Shown here in pieces: positions 28,152 to 36,822 of a stretch of 64,000 nt of DNA (position 1 is its first letter; each line of letters starts with the position of its first letter). The translations under genes and the position numbers were made by a program. The notes beneath the pieces are model-generated. The model searched no databases. It worked only from the letters and a program-made list of their open reading frames with translations, and had not been told where the DNA came from. The DNA lies in assembly GCA_903871605.1 (NCBI GenBank), contig CAIQHF010000051.1, positions 1 through 64,000 of the forward strand. The letters run 5' to 3'. The stretch comes from an uncultured Sphingomonadaceae bacterium. GTDB lineage: Bacteria; Pseudomonadota; Alphaproteobacteria; Sphingomonadales; Sphingomonadaceae.

Positions 28152-30023
28152 CTACGCCGCCGCCTCGAGCGCCTCGGTCGCCTCGATCCACTCGGCCTCG
28201 ACCGCCGCCTGCAGCCGCTCGACGTCGCCACGGCGCTTCATCAGCTGGCCCATCGTCATCAGTTTCAGCGCGGGCGTCGGCGGCGTGCCGGCGAGCGCCG
28301 CATCGATGTCGGCGATCGACTTGGCGAGTCGCGCCATCTCGGTCTCGGCGTCCTTGATACGCGTGCGGATGCCCTGCGTCGCCTCGCGGCGGTCGGCCGC
28401 GGCCTTGCGGTCCTCCTTGCGACCGCCGCCGCCCGCCGCCACGGGCTTTGCCTCGCCGCCGCCGCCCGAGACGATGAACTTGGCATAATCGTCGATCGTG
28501 CCGTCATATTCCTGCGCGGTGCCCTGGTCGACCAGCACCAGCCGGTCGGCGACCAGCTCGAGCATATGGCGATCGTGGCTGACCACGACGACCGCGCCCT
28601 TATACTCGGCGAGCGCCTGGACGAGCGCCTCGCGCGTGTCGACGTCGAGATGGTTGGTGGGCTCGTCGAGGATCAGCAGGTGCGGCGCCGAATGCGTCAC
28701 CAGCGCCAGCGCGAGTCGCGCGCGCTCGCCGCCCGACAGCTTGCCGACCTTGGTCAGCGCCTTGTCGCCCGAGAAGCCGAATCGACCCAGCTGCGAGCGC
28801 ACCGCGGCGGGCGTAGCGCCCTTCATCAGCCGGCCCATCAGGTCGACCGGCGTATCGGTCGGGTCGAGCTCCTCGACCTGATATTGCGTGAAATAGCCGA
28901 CGGTGAGCTTGGGCGCCGAGGTCACCATCCCGTCCATCGCCGCGAGGTCGCCGGCGAGCAGCTTGGCGAGCGTCGTCTTGCCATTGCCATTGCGGCCGAG
29001 CAGCGCCACCCGGTCGTCGGGATCGAGCCGCAGCATCAGCCGCGACAGGATCGGCTTGCCCGCCTCGTATCCCACCGACGCCTTGTCGAGCGTCAGCAGC
29101 GGCGGCTTGAGCCCTTCCGGATTGGGGAAGGAGAAGGTCAGCGAGGGATCGTCGGCCATCGCCGCGATCGGCTGCATCTTCGCCAGCGCCTTCACGCGCG
29201 ACTGCGCCTGCTTGGCCTTGGACGCCTTGGCCTTCCAGCGATCGACGAACGCCTGCAATTTCTCGCGCTGCGCCGCCTGCTTGACCACCGCGGAGGCGAG
29301 CTGCGCCGCGCGCTCGGCACGCTGGCGCTCGAACGCGTCGTACCCGCCGACGTAGAGCGTCGTCCCGCCCTTATCGAGATGCAGGATATGGTCGGCGACG
29401 TTGTTGAGCAAATCGCGCTCGTGCGAAATCAACAGGATCGTGCCGCGATAGGCGCGCAGGAATCCCTCCAGCCACATCACCGCCTCGAGATCGAGATGGT
29501 TGGAGGGCTCGTCGAGCAGCAGCAGATCGGGGTTGGTGAACAGCAGCGAGGCAAGCGCGACGCGCATCCGCCAACCGCCCGAAAAACTCTCCATCGGGCG
29601 CGCCTGCGCGGCGTCGTCGAAGCCGAGACCTTTCAGGATCGCACCCGCGCGCGCCGGCGCGGTATAGGCGTCGATCTGGTCGAGCCGCTCGTAGATCGTG
29701 CCCAACCGATCGGGATCGAGCGCGGTCTCGGCCTCGGCGAGCAGGCTGGCGCGTTCGGTGTCGGCCTCGAGTACGGTCTCGAACGGCGACAGCGCGCCCC
29801 CCGGCGCATCCTGGCGCAGATAGCCGAATTTCGCGCCACGCGGCATGTCGACCGAGCCGCTGTCGGCATCGAGCATGCCCGCGAGCACCTTCATCAGCGT
29901 CGACTTGCCGGCACCATTGCGCCCGATGAAGCCGACGCGCGCCCTGGGCGGGATCGACGCCGAGGCGCCCTCGATGATGGCCCGGCCGCCCAGCCGCACG
30001 GTGATGTCGCGATACGATAGCAT
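28152..30023 (-). CDS. ABC-F family ATPase (YheS/Uup-like)
   Basis: A 623-residue soluble ABC-F protein with two ATPase domains and no membrane part. The Walker A motifs are GRNGAGKSTLMK and GRNGNGKTTLAK, the signatures SGGWRMRVALA and SGGERARLALA, and the Walker B motifs LLLLDEPSNHLDLE and LLILDEPTNHLDVD. A linker lies between the domains and a C-terminal coiled coil of about 100 residues ends the protein. ABC-F proteins act on ribosomes during translation. The ATG at 30023 starts the first domain (MLSYRDITVRLGG). Confidence 0.93.
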   Translation of the reverse strand: MLSYRDITVRLGGRAIIEGASASIPPRARVGFIGRNGAGKSTLMKVLAGMLDADSGSVDMPRGAKFGYLRQDAPGGALSPFETVLEADTERASLLAEAETALDPDRLGTIYERLDQIDAYTAPARAGAILKGLGFDDAAQARPMESFSGGWRMRVALASLLFTNPDLLLLDEPSNHLDLEAVMWLEGFLRAYRGTILLISHERDLLNNVADHILHLDKGGTTLYVGGYDAFERQRAERAAQLASAVVKQAAQREKLQAFVDRWKAKASKAKQAQSRVKALAKMQPIAAMADDPSLTFSFPNPEGLKPPLLTLDKASVGYEAGKPILSRLMLRLDPDDRVALLGRNGNGKTTLAKLLAGDLAAMDGMVTSAPKLTVGYFTQYQVEELDPTDTPVDLMGRLMKGATPAAVRSQLGRFGFSGDKALTKVGKLSGGERARLALALVTHSAPHLLILDEPTNHLDVDTREALVQALAEYKGAVVVVSHDRHMLELVADRLVLVDQGTAQEYDGTIDDYAKFIVSGGGGEAKPVAAGGGGRKEDRKAAADRREATQGIRTRIKDAETEMARLAKSIADIDAALAGTPPTPALKLMTMGQLMKRRGDVERLQAAVEAEWIEATEALEAAA

Positions 30024-30100
30024 GCGCGGGCCGTTAGCAGGGTATGTGCGCTGCACAAAGAGGCGTCGGCAGGCCGATCGATCGCGGCGCCGCCGATCGA

Positions 30101-31015
30101 TCAGTTGCCCGCGTCGTGCGCGGGCGCAAGCGCCCTGCTGACGAAATTAGCGCGTTGTACGAGACGGCCGAGGCGCGTGTAGCGGGCCGGGTCGATGACG
30201 TTGTTGTTCTGCTCCATCTGAAGCCTGGGAAAATCGTCTCCCGCGACACCGACGAGTTCGTCGAACAGCTCGGTCGCCACCGCGATGAGATCGCGATGCG
30301 CCTCGGACAGCGCCAGCGCCGGATGCGCGACGATCATCGCATCGTCGTAATAAGCGGCGGACCCCGAAAGATCCACGCCGATCGCCGCGCCGATCGCCGA
30401 GAAGCTCTGCGGCGTCACGTCGTGATGGAAAACCGCGCGGACGTTGGGAAAGGTCCGGCGCATGGTCAAGAACAGCCCGAGCGTGTCGACGAAGTTGCAG
30501 ATGACATGCTCGACAGGCGACGCCGCCCCGCTCAGCGCGAGCTGGAAATGATAGGATGAGTCGACGATCGCGCGTGGCGACCGGAACGCGAACAGATAAT
30601 GCGAATCGTAGAAATGGCGGGTGTGGAACCGCAGAATCGTCGCGATCTGCCCGGATCCGGCAGACACCTGCGTGACGATCTTGGTGCCGACCACCGCATG
30701 GCTTTCGCCGAGCCGGGCCAGCGTATCGGCCCATGTTCCCGCTCCGTCGAAAAAGTCGGGGCAATAGGACCCCTTGGTGGTCTGGTTCCCCCCTCGGGCA
30801 CGACTGAGATTGAAGCGTTGCGCGAATCCCGGCGTTGCGGGATCGAGGTGCAGGTCCGGTTCGCCGAGCAGATAGATCGAGCGGGCGTGATTGAGCGCAT
30901 CCATCAGGATCGTCGTCCCGCTTCTGGCCGGTCCGACGACGAACAGACAGCGAGACGCCAGATCGAGCGGAACGACGACTGGACGATCTTCCACGACAAA
31001 CTCCCTGCGATACAC
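30101..31015 (-). CDS. Sulfotransferase family protein
   Basis: A 304-residue protein with the PAPS-binding P-loop CLFVVGPARSGTTILMDAL near residues 22-41 and the second phosphate-contact region LFAFRSPRAIVDSSYHFQ. It would transfer sulfate from PAPS to a carbohydrate or other hydroxyl acceptor; the acceptor is unknown. The start is read as GTG at 31015, 24 bp after the AMP nucleosidase stop, so the two may be co-transcribed. The base composition is slightly less GC-rich than its neighbours. Confidence 0.8.
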   Translation of the reverse strand: MYRREFVVEDRPVVVPLDLASRCLFVVGPARSGTTILMDALNHARSIYLLGEPDLHLDPATPGFAQRFNLSRARGGNQTTKGSYCPDFFDGAGTWADTLARLGESHAVVGTKIVTQVSAGSGQIATILRFHTRHFYDSHYLFAFRSPRAIVDSSYHFQLALSGAASPVEHVICNFVDTLGLFLTMRRTFPNVRAVFHHDVTPQSFSAIGAAIGVDLSGSAAYYDDAMIVAHPALALSEAHRDLIAVATELFDELVGVAGDDFPRLQMEQNNNVIDPARYTRLGRLVQRANFVSRALAPAHDAGN

Positions 31016-31039
31016 CGACGCGCGATTTCCTGCCGACCC

Positions 31040-32503
31040 CTACCGAAACGGCGGCTCGTCAAAGCTCCGCAACTTGCGCGAGTGCAGCTTCGCTCCCTCC
31101 GCGCGCAAAATGTCGATCGTCTCGAGCCCGATCCGCAGATGCTGCGAGATCGCGCGCTCGTAGAAGCGGTTGGCCTGCCCCGGCAGCTTGATCTCGCCGT
31201 GAATCGGCTTGTCCGAGACGCACAGCAGCGTCCCATACGGCACCCGGAAGCGGTAGCCCTGCGCGGCGATCGTCGCCGACTCCATGTCGATCGCGACCGC
31301 GCGGCTCTGGTTGAAGCGCAGCGTGGTCAGCGTGTAGCGCAGCTCCCAATTGCGATCGTCGGTGGTGACGACGGTGCCGGTGCGCAGCCGCCGCTTGAGA
31401 TCGTCGCCGCTCTCGCCCGACACGCGCTCGGCCGCCGCGAACAGCGCCTGCTGCACCTCGGCGATCGGCGGGATCGGGATCTCGACCGGCAGCACGTCGT
31501 CGAGCACATGATCGTCGCGCAGATAGGCGTGCGCGAGCACATAGTCGCCGATCGTCTGGCTCGGCCTGAGCCCGCCGCAATGGCCGATCATCAGCCACGC
31601 CTCGGGGCGCAGCACCGCGAGATGGTCGCAGATCGTCTTGGCGTTGGAGGGCCCCACGCCGATGTTGACCAGCGTCACCCCCGCGCCATTCGGCCCGATC
31701 AGATGATAGGCCGGCATCTGCACCTTGCGCCAATTCCCTTCCGCGATCGCGCGCTCGGGGTCCGCCGTCTCGCGCGTCACCAGCACGCCGCCTGCGACCG
31801 ACAGCGCCTCGTAAGGGCTGCCGGGCTTCTTCAATTCGCCCAGCGCCCAGGCGACGAATTCGTCGACATAGCGGATGTAATTGGTGAACAGGATGTAGGG
31901 CCGGAAATCCTCCGCCGGCGTCCCCGAATAATGTTTGAGCCGCGCCAGCGAGAAATCGACGCGCGGGCCCTCGAACAGTGACAGCGGCCGCGTCGGATCG
32001 TCCGAGAAGGCGAACAGCCCGTCGGCGATCTCGTCGCCGATGTCGGGCAGCCGCACGCTCGGGAACACGCGCGCCAGTTCGGCCGCCTGCACGCCGTCGA
32101 GCGACAGCTCCTCGGCGCCGTCGAGCACATAGCTATAGGGGATGTCCTGCCGCGAGCGGCCGACGCTGATCCGCACCCTGTAGTCGCGCACCAGCAGCGT
32201 CAGCTGATCCTCGAGATAGCGGCGGAACAGCCGCGGGCGGGTGATGCTCGTCGCATAGCTGCCCGACTGGTTGAGCCGCGCGAAGGCACGCGTGAAGCGC
32301 GGGATCGCCCCTTCGGCTTCATAGTCGATGCGCAGCTCGGGATAGGCGAACAGACCTTCCGCGCGCGTCGTCGGGTCGGGGAGCGTGCGGTCGGCGAGAT
32401 AGGCGGCGAGCGCGCCGCGGAGCGCTGCGACCGCGGCCTCGTGGCGCTCGGTCAGCGCATCGAGGAACGCGGGGATGTCGGCGGTGGTCGTCGGCGTGGT
32501 CAA
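31040..32503 (-). CDS. amn: AMP nucleosidase
   Basis: A 487-residue enzyme that splits AMP into adenine and ribose 5-phosphate. The N-terminal AMN domain has RLFRRYLEDQLTLLVRDY and VGRSRQDIPYSYVLD; the C-terminal nucleoside-phosphorylase-like domain has LVNIGVGPSNAKTICDHLAVLRPEAWLMIGHCGGL and the substrate-binding AIDMESATIAAQGYRF. No ATG exists at the conserved N-terminus, and a TTG at 32503 behind AGGAGA is the best start. The length matches the family. Confidence 0.92.
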   Translation of the reverse strand: MTTPTTTADIPAFLDALTERHEAAVAALRGALAAYLADRTLPDPTTRAEGLFAYPELRIDYEAEGAIPRFTRAFARLNQSGSYATSITRPRLFRRYLEDQLTLLVRDYRVRISVGRSRQDIPYSYVLDGAEELSLDGVQAAELARVFPSVRLPDIGDEIADGLFAFSDDPTRPLSLFEGPRVDFSLARLKHYSGTPAEDFRPYILFTNYIRYVDEFVAWALGELKKPGSPYEALSVAGGVLVTRETADPERAIAEGNWRKVQMPAYHLIGPNGAGVTLVNIGVGPSNAKTICDHLAVLRPEAWLMIGHCGGLRPSQTIGDYVLAHAYLRDDHVLDDVLPVEIPIPPIAEVQQALFAAAERVSGESGDDLKRRLRTGTVVTTDDRNWELRYTLTTLRFNQSRAVAIDMESATIAAQGYRFRVPYGTLLCVSDKPIHGEIKLPGQANRFYERAISQHLRIGLETIDILRAEGAKLHSRKLRSFDEPPFR

Positions 32504-32634
32504 GCGGCAAAGTCTCCTGCTCTTCTGGTTGTTGGCGGGCGGCCGATGGTTCGGCGACGGCCACGGGCCGGCGTCGCGCCGACCGTCGCCTTGCCTAGCG
32601 CAAGAATGTGGCGGTTTGGAGGGCAGCGCGCGCC

Positions 32635-33477
32635 TCACTGCCCCCCGATGAACGGGATCGGCGCGTTGGCGCCGACATAGGTCGGCAGCTTGCCGTCCCA
32701 CTTCTCGATCGCGCGCTGCCGCAGGATCTCGGGCGAGGCCTTGAGCGCCGCCGCCTCGATCTGCGTCGCCTGCGCATGGCCCTGCGCCTCGGCGACCTCC
32801 GCGCGCGCCTCCGCCTCCTTGGTCGCGACCGTCGCCTGGGCTGCGAGCGCCTGCTGCTCGTTGGCGACGCGCGCGTTGATCTGCGCCAGGATCGTCTCGG
32901 GCAGGCGGATGTTCGACGCCCAGTAGAGCTGATCGATGATCAGCCCGTAGGGCGCGAAATAGGCGGATACGTCCTTCTGCGCGCCCGCGATCAGCGCCGC
33001 CTTCTGCGGACCGTAGATATCCTCGACCCCCATCGCCGAGGCGCGTTCGACGATCGCGTTGCGCACCGCGTTGCGCAGCGGCCCCGCGACGATCCCCATC
33101 ATGTCGGTGCGGTATTTCTGGAACAGGATCGGCGCCTTGGACGCCTCGACATGATAGGCGACCGAGACGTCGGCCGAGACGCCGAGGCCGGATTTGTCCT
33201 GGAAGCTGATCTCCTCGTTCGCTTCCGATTGTTCCTTGCTCGCGGTCCAGGCGTAGGTCGAGGTATAGACCGGATATTCGTAGATCGCTGTGCCCGGCGG
33301 GGTCAGATAATAGCCGACGCCGAGCGCCTGATCGGACACGCCTGCGCCCGATCCGAAATTGCTGACCTTGATGCCGACATGCCCGGGCTCGACCTTCGAG
33401 CAGGAGACGAGGCCCACGCTCGCGACGAGCAGGACCGCGACGGCGACGGGCGCGGCAACGACGACGGTGCGGTTCAT
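32635..33477 (-). CDS. Prohibitin/SPFH domain lipoprotein
   Basis: A 280-residue SPFH-domain protein. The N-terminus has a signal sequence ending in a lipobox (LVSC, cysteine 26), so it may be lipid-anchored rather than membrane-spanning like usual prohibitins. The SPFH core spans residues about 30-210 (EPGHVGIKVSNFG to APYGLIIDQLYW), followed by a charged coiled coil (EQQALAAQATVATKEAEARAEVAEAQ). The C-terminus is PIPFIGGQ. It overlaps the small membrane gene upstream by four bases. The function is probably membrane microdomain or protease regulation. Confidence 0.85.
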   Translation of the reverse strand: MNRTVVVAAPVAVAVLLVASVGLVSCSKVEPGHVGIKVSNFGSGAGVSDQALGVGYYLTPPGTAIYEYPVYTSTYAWTASKEQSEANEEISFQDKSGLGVSADVSVAYHVEASKAPILFQKYRTDMMGIVAGPLRNAVRNAIVERASAMGVEDIYGPQKAALIAGAQKDVSAYFAPYGLIIDQLYWASNIRLPETILAQINARVANEQQALAAQATVATKEAEARAEVAEAQGHAQATQIEAAALKASPEILRQRAIEKWDGKLPTYVGANAPIPFIGGQ

Positions 33478-33716
33478 GGATGGTCTCCGTGCGTGATGCT
33501 GTGGATCGACCGCCACAGATAGCGGCCGGCGAGATAGGAGAAGGCGAGCATGCCGAGGAGCGCCGCGACCGCGAGCAGGTCGAGCTCGGACCGATGGCGA
33601 TCGAACAGCTCCGGCACGAGGAACAGCACGACGTAGAGGTCGCCCCCGAAGACCGCCAGCGCGAGCAGCGCATGCACCACGATGTCGACGTCGCGGCGCG
33701 CCGGATCGTCGCTCAT
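33474..33716 (-). CDS. Small membrane protein, two helices
   Basis: An 80-residue protein with two predicted membrane helices (IVVHALLALAVFGGDLYVVLFLV and LLAVAALLGMLAFSYLAGRYL). I do not recognise the family. Its stop overlaps the start of the prohibitin-like gene (ATGA), so the two are translated together and may form a complex. Confidence 0.75.
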   Translation of the reverse strand: MSDDPARRDVDIVVHALLALAVFGGDLYVVLFLVPELFDRHRSELDLLAVAALLGMLAFSYLAGRYLWRSIHSITHGDHP

Positions 33717-33818
33717 CGCCGACCGGCTCGACGAGGCCGCATGGCGGCGTGCGCGCGGCGATCCGGACGGACGCGTTCGCCGGCGGTGGCGGCGCGCCCG
33801 CCGGCGCGGGCGGCGGGA

Positions 33819-34598
33819 TCAGCCATGCGGTGTCGACACATGCATAGATTGTCCACGATCCGCCGCTGCCCGCCCCTTCGGTGAAACCGGAATCTCTGCC
33901 GAATCCCTGGCACGTTCAAGCCGATAATGGTCCGCCAGCCGATCGAGCGCCAGCGTCAGCACCACCCGGCCCGCGCGCGCCGGCCAACCGAGCGCGCGTT
34001 CGGCGGTCTCCATCCCCTCGCCCGCGCAGACGATCCGCCACAGCACATCGCTCAATCCTGCGCCGACCGCATCCAGCGCATCGTCCGTCCGGCGCCTGGC
34101 GGCGATCTGCGCGAGCGTCGGGTCGAGCTGGTCGCCCGTCGTGGCGGCACCCGCGTCCCAACGCATCGTCACGCGCGGCGCCATCTGCGCGACCGTCCAG
34201 TCGCCGCGCAGCCGTTCGCCGGCTTCGTACTGGCGATCGTCGACCAGCCCGCGCGCTTTGAGCCAGCCGAGCGGCGACTCGGCCATATTGACGGTGACGC
34301 TGCGCGCGGCGCGCCCGCGCGCGCCCCGCCGCGGCGCCTCGTCCTGCGCCAGCCCGCGCTCGACGAGCAGGCGGTTTTCGCCCCCGGCGGATTGCCGCAA
34401 CAACGCCCGCCCGGCTTTGCCGAGCGCCAGCCCATCGCCCGAGCGGCGCACCATGTCGCGGCTTTCGAGCTCGCTAACGAGGCTGTCGGGCGCGACGAGC
34501 GCCCCCGCCGCCCAACCACCGGCGCGGCGCGCGAAACGCCGTCCCGCCGCCAGAGCGTCGACGACCCGTTGCCCTTGCGCGCTAAGAGGAAAAGCCAT
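33819..34598 (-). CDS. DUF6456 domain protein
   Basis: A 259-residue protein. The C-terminal half carries the DUF6456 pattern (ESPLGWLKARGLVDDRQYEAGERLRGDWTVAQ and DVLWRIVCAGEGMETAERALGWPARAGRVVLTLALDRLADHY). The N-terminal half looks like a winged-helix region (GQRVVDALAAG, SELESRDMVRRSGDGLALGKAGRALLRQ). It is likely a DNA-binding regulator of alphaproteobacteria. The ATG at 34598 follows AAAGGGAAC; the longer frame crosses the promoter region. It is divergent from an XRE regulator. Confidence 0.8.
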   Translation of the reverse strand: MAFPLSAQGQRVVDALAAGRRFARRAGGWAAGALVAPDSLVSELESRDMVRRSGDGLALGKAGRALLRQSAGGENRLLVERGLAQDEAPRRGARGRAARSVTVNMAESPLGWLKARGLVDDRQYEAGERLRGDWTVAQMAPRVTMRWDAGAATTGDQLDPTLAQIAARRRTDDALDAVGAGLSDVLWRIVCAGEGMETAERALGWPARAGRVVLTLALDRLADHYRLERARDSAEIPVSPKGRAAADRGQSMHVSTPHG

Positions 34599-34692
34599 CA
34601 AATATGTTCCCTTTACGTTCCCACTGGATTCGCATGCCATAGAGGATATGCTGTAGGAAAGAGAATAACCGCTTCGGTTCAGGGGTCCTGTC

Positions 34693-35259
34693 ATGATCAC
34701 GCGTATCCGCGATGTACGTCGCGCCAAGGGAATGACGCTCGCCGAGGTTGCCGCAGCATGTGTGCCGGCCACCACCGCGCAGACGATCGGGCGGCTCGAG
34801 ACGGGCACGCGCACCGTCTCGGTCGGCTGGCTCAACCGCATCGCCGCGGCGTTGGGCGTCGAGGCCGCCGATCTGGTCCGCCTGCCCGACGTGATCGACC
34901 TGCCGGTCGCCGCGATCCTCGGCTCGGGCGGGGCGGTGGCGCCGCGTCAGCCGACGGTCGCGACACCGCCGCGGCCGGGAGAGGGCGCGATCGCGCTGCT
35001 CGTCGAGGCGAGCCAGGGCGAGTATCGCGCGGGCGACACGATCTGGCTGGACCGGCTCGCCCCGGATGCATTCGGCCACGCGCTCAACCGCGACGTGCTG
35101 CTGCCTCGCCCGGCGGGCCGTTTCCTGTTCGGGCGGCTGATCGGCCGCGATCCGGGCAAGCTGCACGTGCTGCCGCTCGCCGGCGGCGGGCGCCAGCAGG
35201 TGATCGCCGACCCGGCATGGCTGGGCGTCGCGACGCGACTGGTGCGCGCGCTGGGGTAA
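34693..35259 (+). CDS. XRE family regulator with S24-like C-terminal domain
   Basis: A 188-residue regulator. The N-terminal helix-turn-helix is IRDVRRAKGMTLAEVAAAC to TIGRLETGTRTVSVGWLNRIAAALGVEAADLV. The C-terminal part (IALLVEASQGEYRAGDTIWLDR, RFLFGRLIGRDPGKLHVLPL) resembles the beta-rich LexA/CI-type domain but has no obvious serine-lysine dyad. The ATG follows AGGGGT. The 94-bp gap to the divergent DUF6456 gene probably holds both promoters. Confidence 0.82.
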   Translation: MITRIRDVRRAKGMTLAEVAAACVPATTAQTIGRLETGTRTVSVGWLNRIAAALGVEAADLVRLPDVIDLPVAAILGSGGAVAPRQPTVATPPRPGEGAIALLVEASQGEYRAGDTIWLDRLAPDAFGHALNRDVLLPRPAGRFLFGRLIGRDPGKLHVLPLAGGGRQQVIADPAWLGVATRLVRALG

Positions 35260-35347
35260 AGCGCCGCGGCAAGGCGTTGGGCGCAGGCCAGCGCCGGCAC
35301 GCGAGCGTCGCGGACGATCGTCCCGGGAGGCTATTTCTTCGCGACTC

Positions 35348-35423
35348 TGGTGGGCGGTGACGGGCTCGAACCGCCGACCCGTTCGGTGTAAACGAACTGC
35401 TCTACCAACTGAGCTAACCGCCC
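35348..35423 (-). tRNA. tRNA-Val (anticodon UAC)
   Basis: A complete 76-base cloverleaf on the minus strand, including an encoded CCA at 35348-35350. The acceptor stem GGGCGGT pairs with ACCGCCC, the D loop has AGCTCAGTTGGTAGAGC, the anticodon stem GTTCG/CGAAC closes a loop with TAC at 35390-35388, and the T arm has GGTTCGAGCC. Confidence 0.97.
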
Positions 35424-35526
35424 ATCCCTGCCGGATCGCGTCATAGCCGGCTTTGCGCGGCGGGCAAGCCGCGATTGCAGCCGGGTGCCGATCCTTTACA
35501 GACGGGCACCGCCCGGGGGTATCGCC

Positions 35527-36819
35527 ATGTCCGCATCCGAATTGTCGCTGCTCGGCAGACGCCGCTTCGCGCCGCTGTTCGTCGTCCAGTTCCTCGGCGC
35601 GTTCAACGACAATCTGCTCAAGTTCGCCTTGCTGTTCCTCGCCAATTTCGGGCTCCATGCGGCCGCGCCCGGCGCGGCGGCCGAGCTCGCGACGATCGCG
35701 ACGGGGCTGTTCATCCTGCCCTATTTCCTGTTCTCCGCGCTCGCCGGCACGATCGCCGACGCCTGCGACAAGGCCAGGCTGATCCGCATCGTCAAATCCG
35801 CCGAGGTGGTGATCATGCTGATCGCGCTGCTCGGGTTCCGGATCGAATCGGTGCCGCTGTTGCTCGGCGCGCTGTTCCTGATGGGGGTGCATTCAACGAT
35901 CTTCGGCCCGGTCAAATATGCCATATTGCCGCAGCATCTGCGGCCTGAAGAGATTGTCGGCGGGACCGGCGTGATCGAGGCGGGAACCTTCCTCGCGATC
36001 CTTGGCGGCCAATTGCTGGCCGGCGTGATCGCGCCGTGGCAATCGGCGCTGGTCGCGATCGGGCTGGCGATGCTGGGCCTCGTGGTCAGCCTCGCCGTGC
36101 CGCCCGCGCCGCCCGCCGAGCGGGGGTTGGCGATCGATCGCAATCCGTTCCGCGGCACGCGGCGGATCATCGGCGCCGCGCGCGCGCACCATCGGCTGTG
36201 GCTCGCGATCCTCGGGATCAGCTGGTTCTTCGCGGTCGGTGCGGTACTGCTCTCGATCTTCGCGCCGCTGGTCGGCGACGTGCTCGGCGGACGCCAGTCG
36301 GTGGCGACGCTGTTCCTGCTGATCTTCTCGATCGGCGTCGCGGCCGGCTCGCTGCTGGTCAACACGCTGCTGCACGGCAAGGTGTCCGCGCGCTACGTGC
36401 CCGCCGCGGCACTCGCGCTCGCCGGATGGCTGATCGATCTGTGCTGGTCGACGCATCGCCATGCGCGGACCGCGACGGCGATCGGCGTCCGCGACTTCGT
36501 CGCGATGGCGGGCAACTGGCGGCTTCTGGTCGATCTGGCCGGCGTCGCGGTCGCCGGGGGGATCTTCGTCGTGCCGCTCTATGCGATCCTGCAGACCGGG
36601 AGCGTCGCCGCCGAACGCTCGCGCACGATCGCGGCGAACAACATCGTCAACGCGATCGTGACCGTCGCGCTGGTCATCTTGGCCACGCTGGCGCTGGGAC
36701 GCGGTATCGGCATATCCGGGGTGATCGGCGGACTCGGCGCGCTGACCATCCCGGTCGCGCTGCTCGCCTGCGGGCTGACGCCCGACACGCGGCTCGGCCG
36801 GCTGCTCGGACCGCGCTGA
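35527..36819 (+). CDS. MFS transporter, LplT-like
   Basis: A 430-residue inner-membrane transporter with about twelve hydrophobic helices. The N-terminal FVVQFLGAFNDNLLKFALLFL and GTIADACDKARLIRIVKSAEV resemble the lysophospholipid transporter LplT, which flips lyso-lipids for re-acylation. No acyltransferase or acyl-ACP synthetase is adjacent, so the substrate is uncertain. The ATG at 35527 is preferred over the frame start at 35485. Confidence 0.85.
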   Translation: MSASELSLLGRRRFAPLFVVQFLGAFNDNLLKFALLFLANFGLHAAAPGAAAELATIATGLFILPYFLFSALAGTIADACDKARLIRIVKSAEVVIMLIALLGFRIESVPLLLGALFLMGVHSTIFGPVKYAILPQHLRPEEIVGGTGVIEAGTFLAILGGQLLAGVIAPWQSALVAIGLAMLGLVVSLAVPPAPPAERGLAIDRNPFRGTRRIIGAARAHHRLWLAILGISWFFAVGAVLLSIFAPLVGDVLGGRQSVATLFLLIFSIGVAAGSLLVNTLLHGKVSARYVPAAALALAGWLIDLCWSTHRHARTATAIGVRDFVAMAGNWRLLVDLAGVAVAGGIFVVPLYAILQTGSVAAERSRTIAANNIVNAIVTVALVILATLALGRGIGISGVIGGLGALTIPVALLACGLTPDTRLGRLLGPR

Positions 36820-36822
36820 CCG

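Noticed and set aside
30024-30100. GATCGATC-containing palindrome between the sulfotransferase and ABC-F genes as a terminator
   Set aside because: A stem can form but no U tract follows on the transcribed strand, so the evidence is insufficient.
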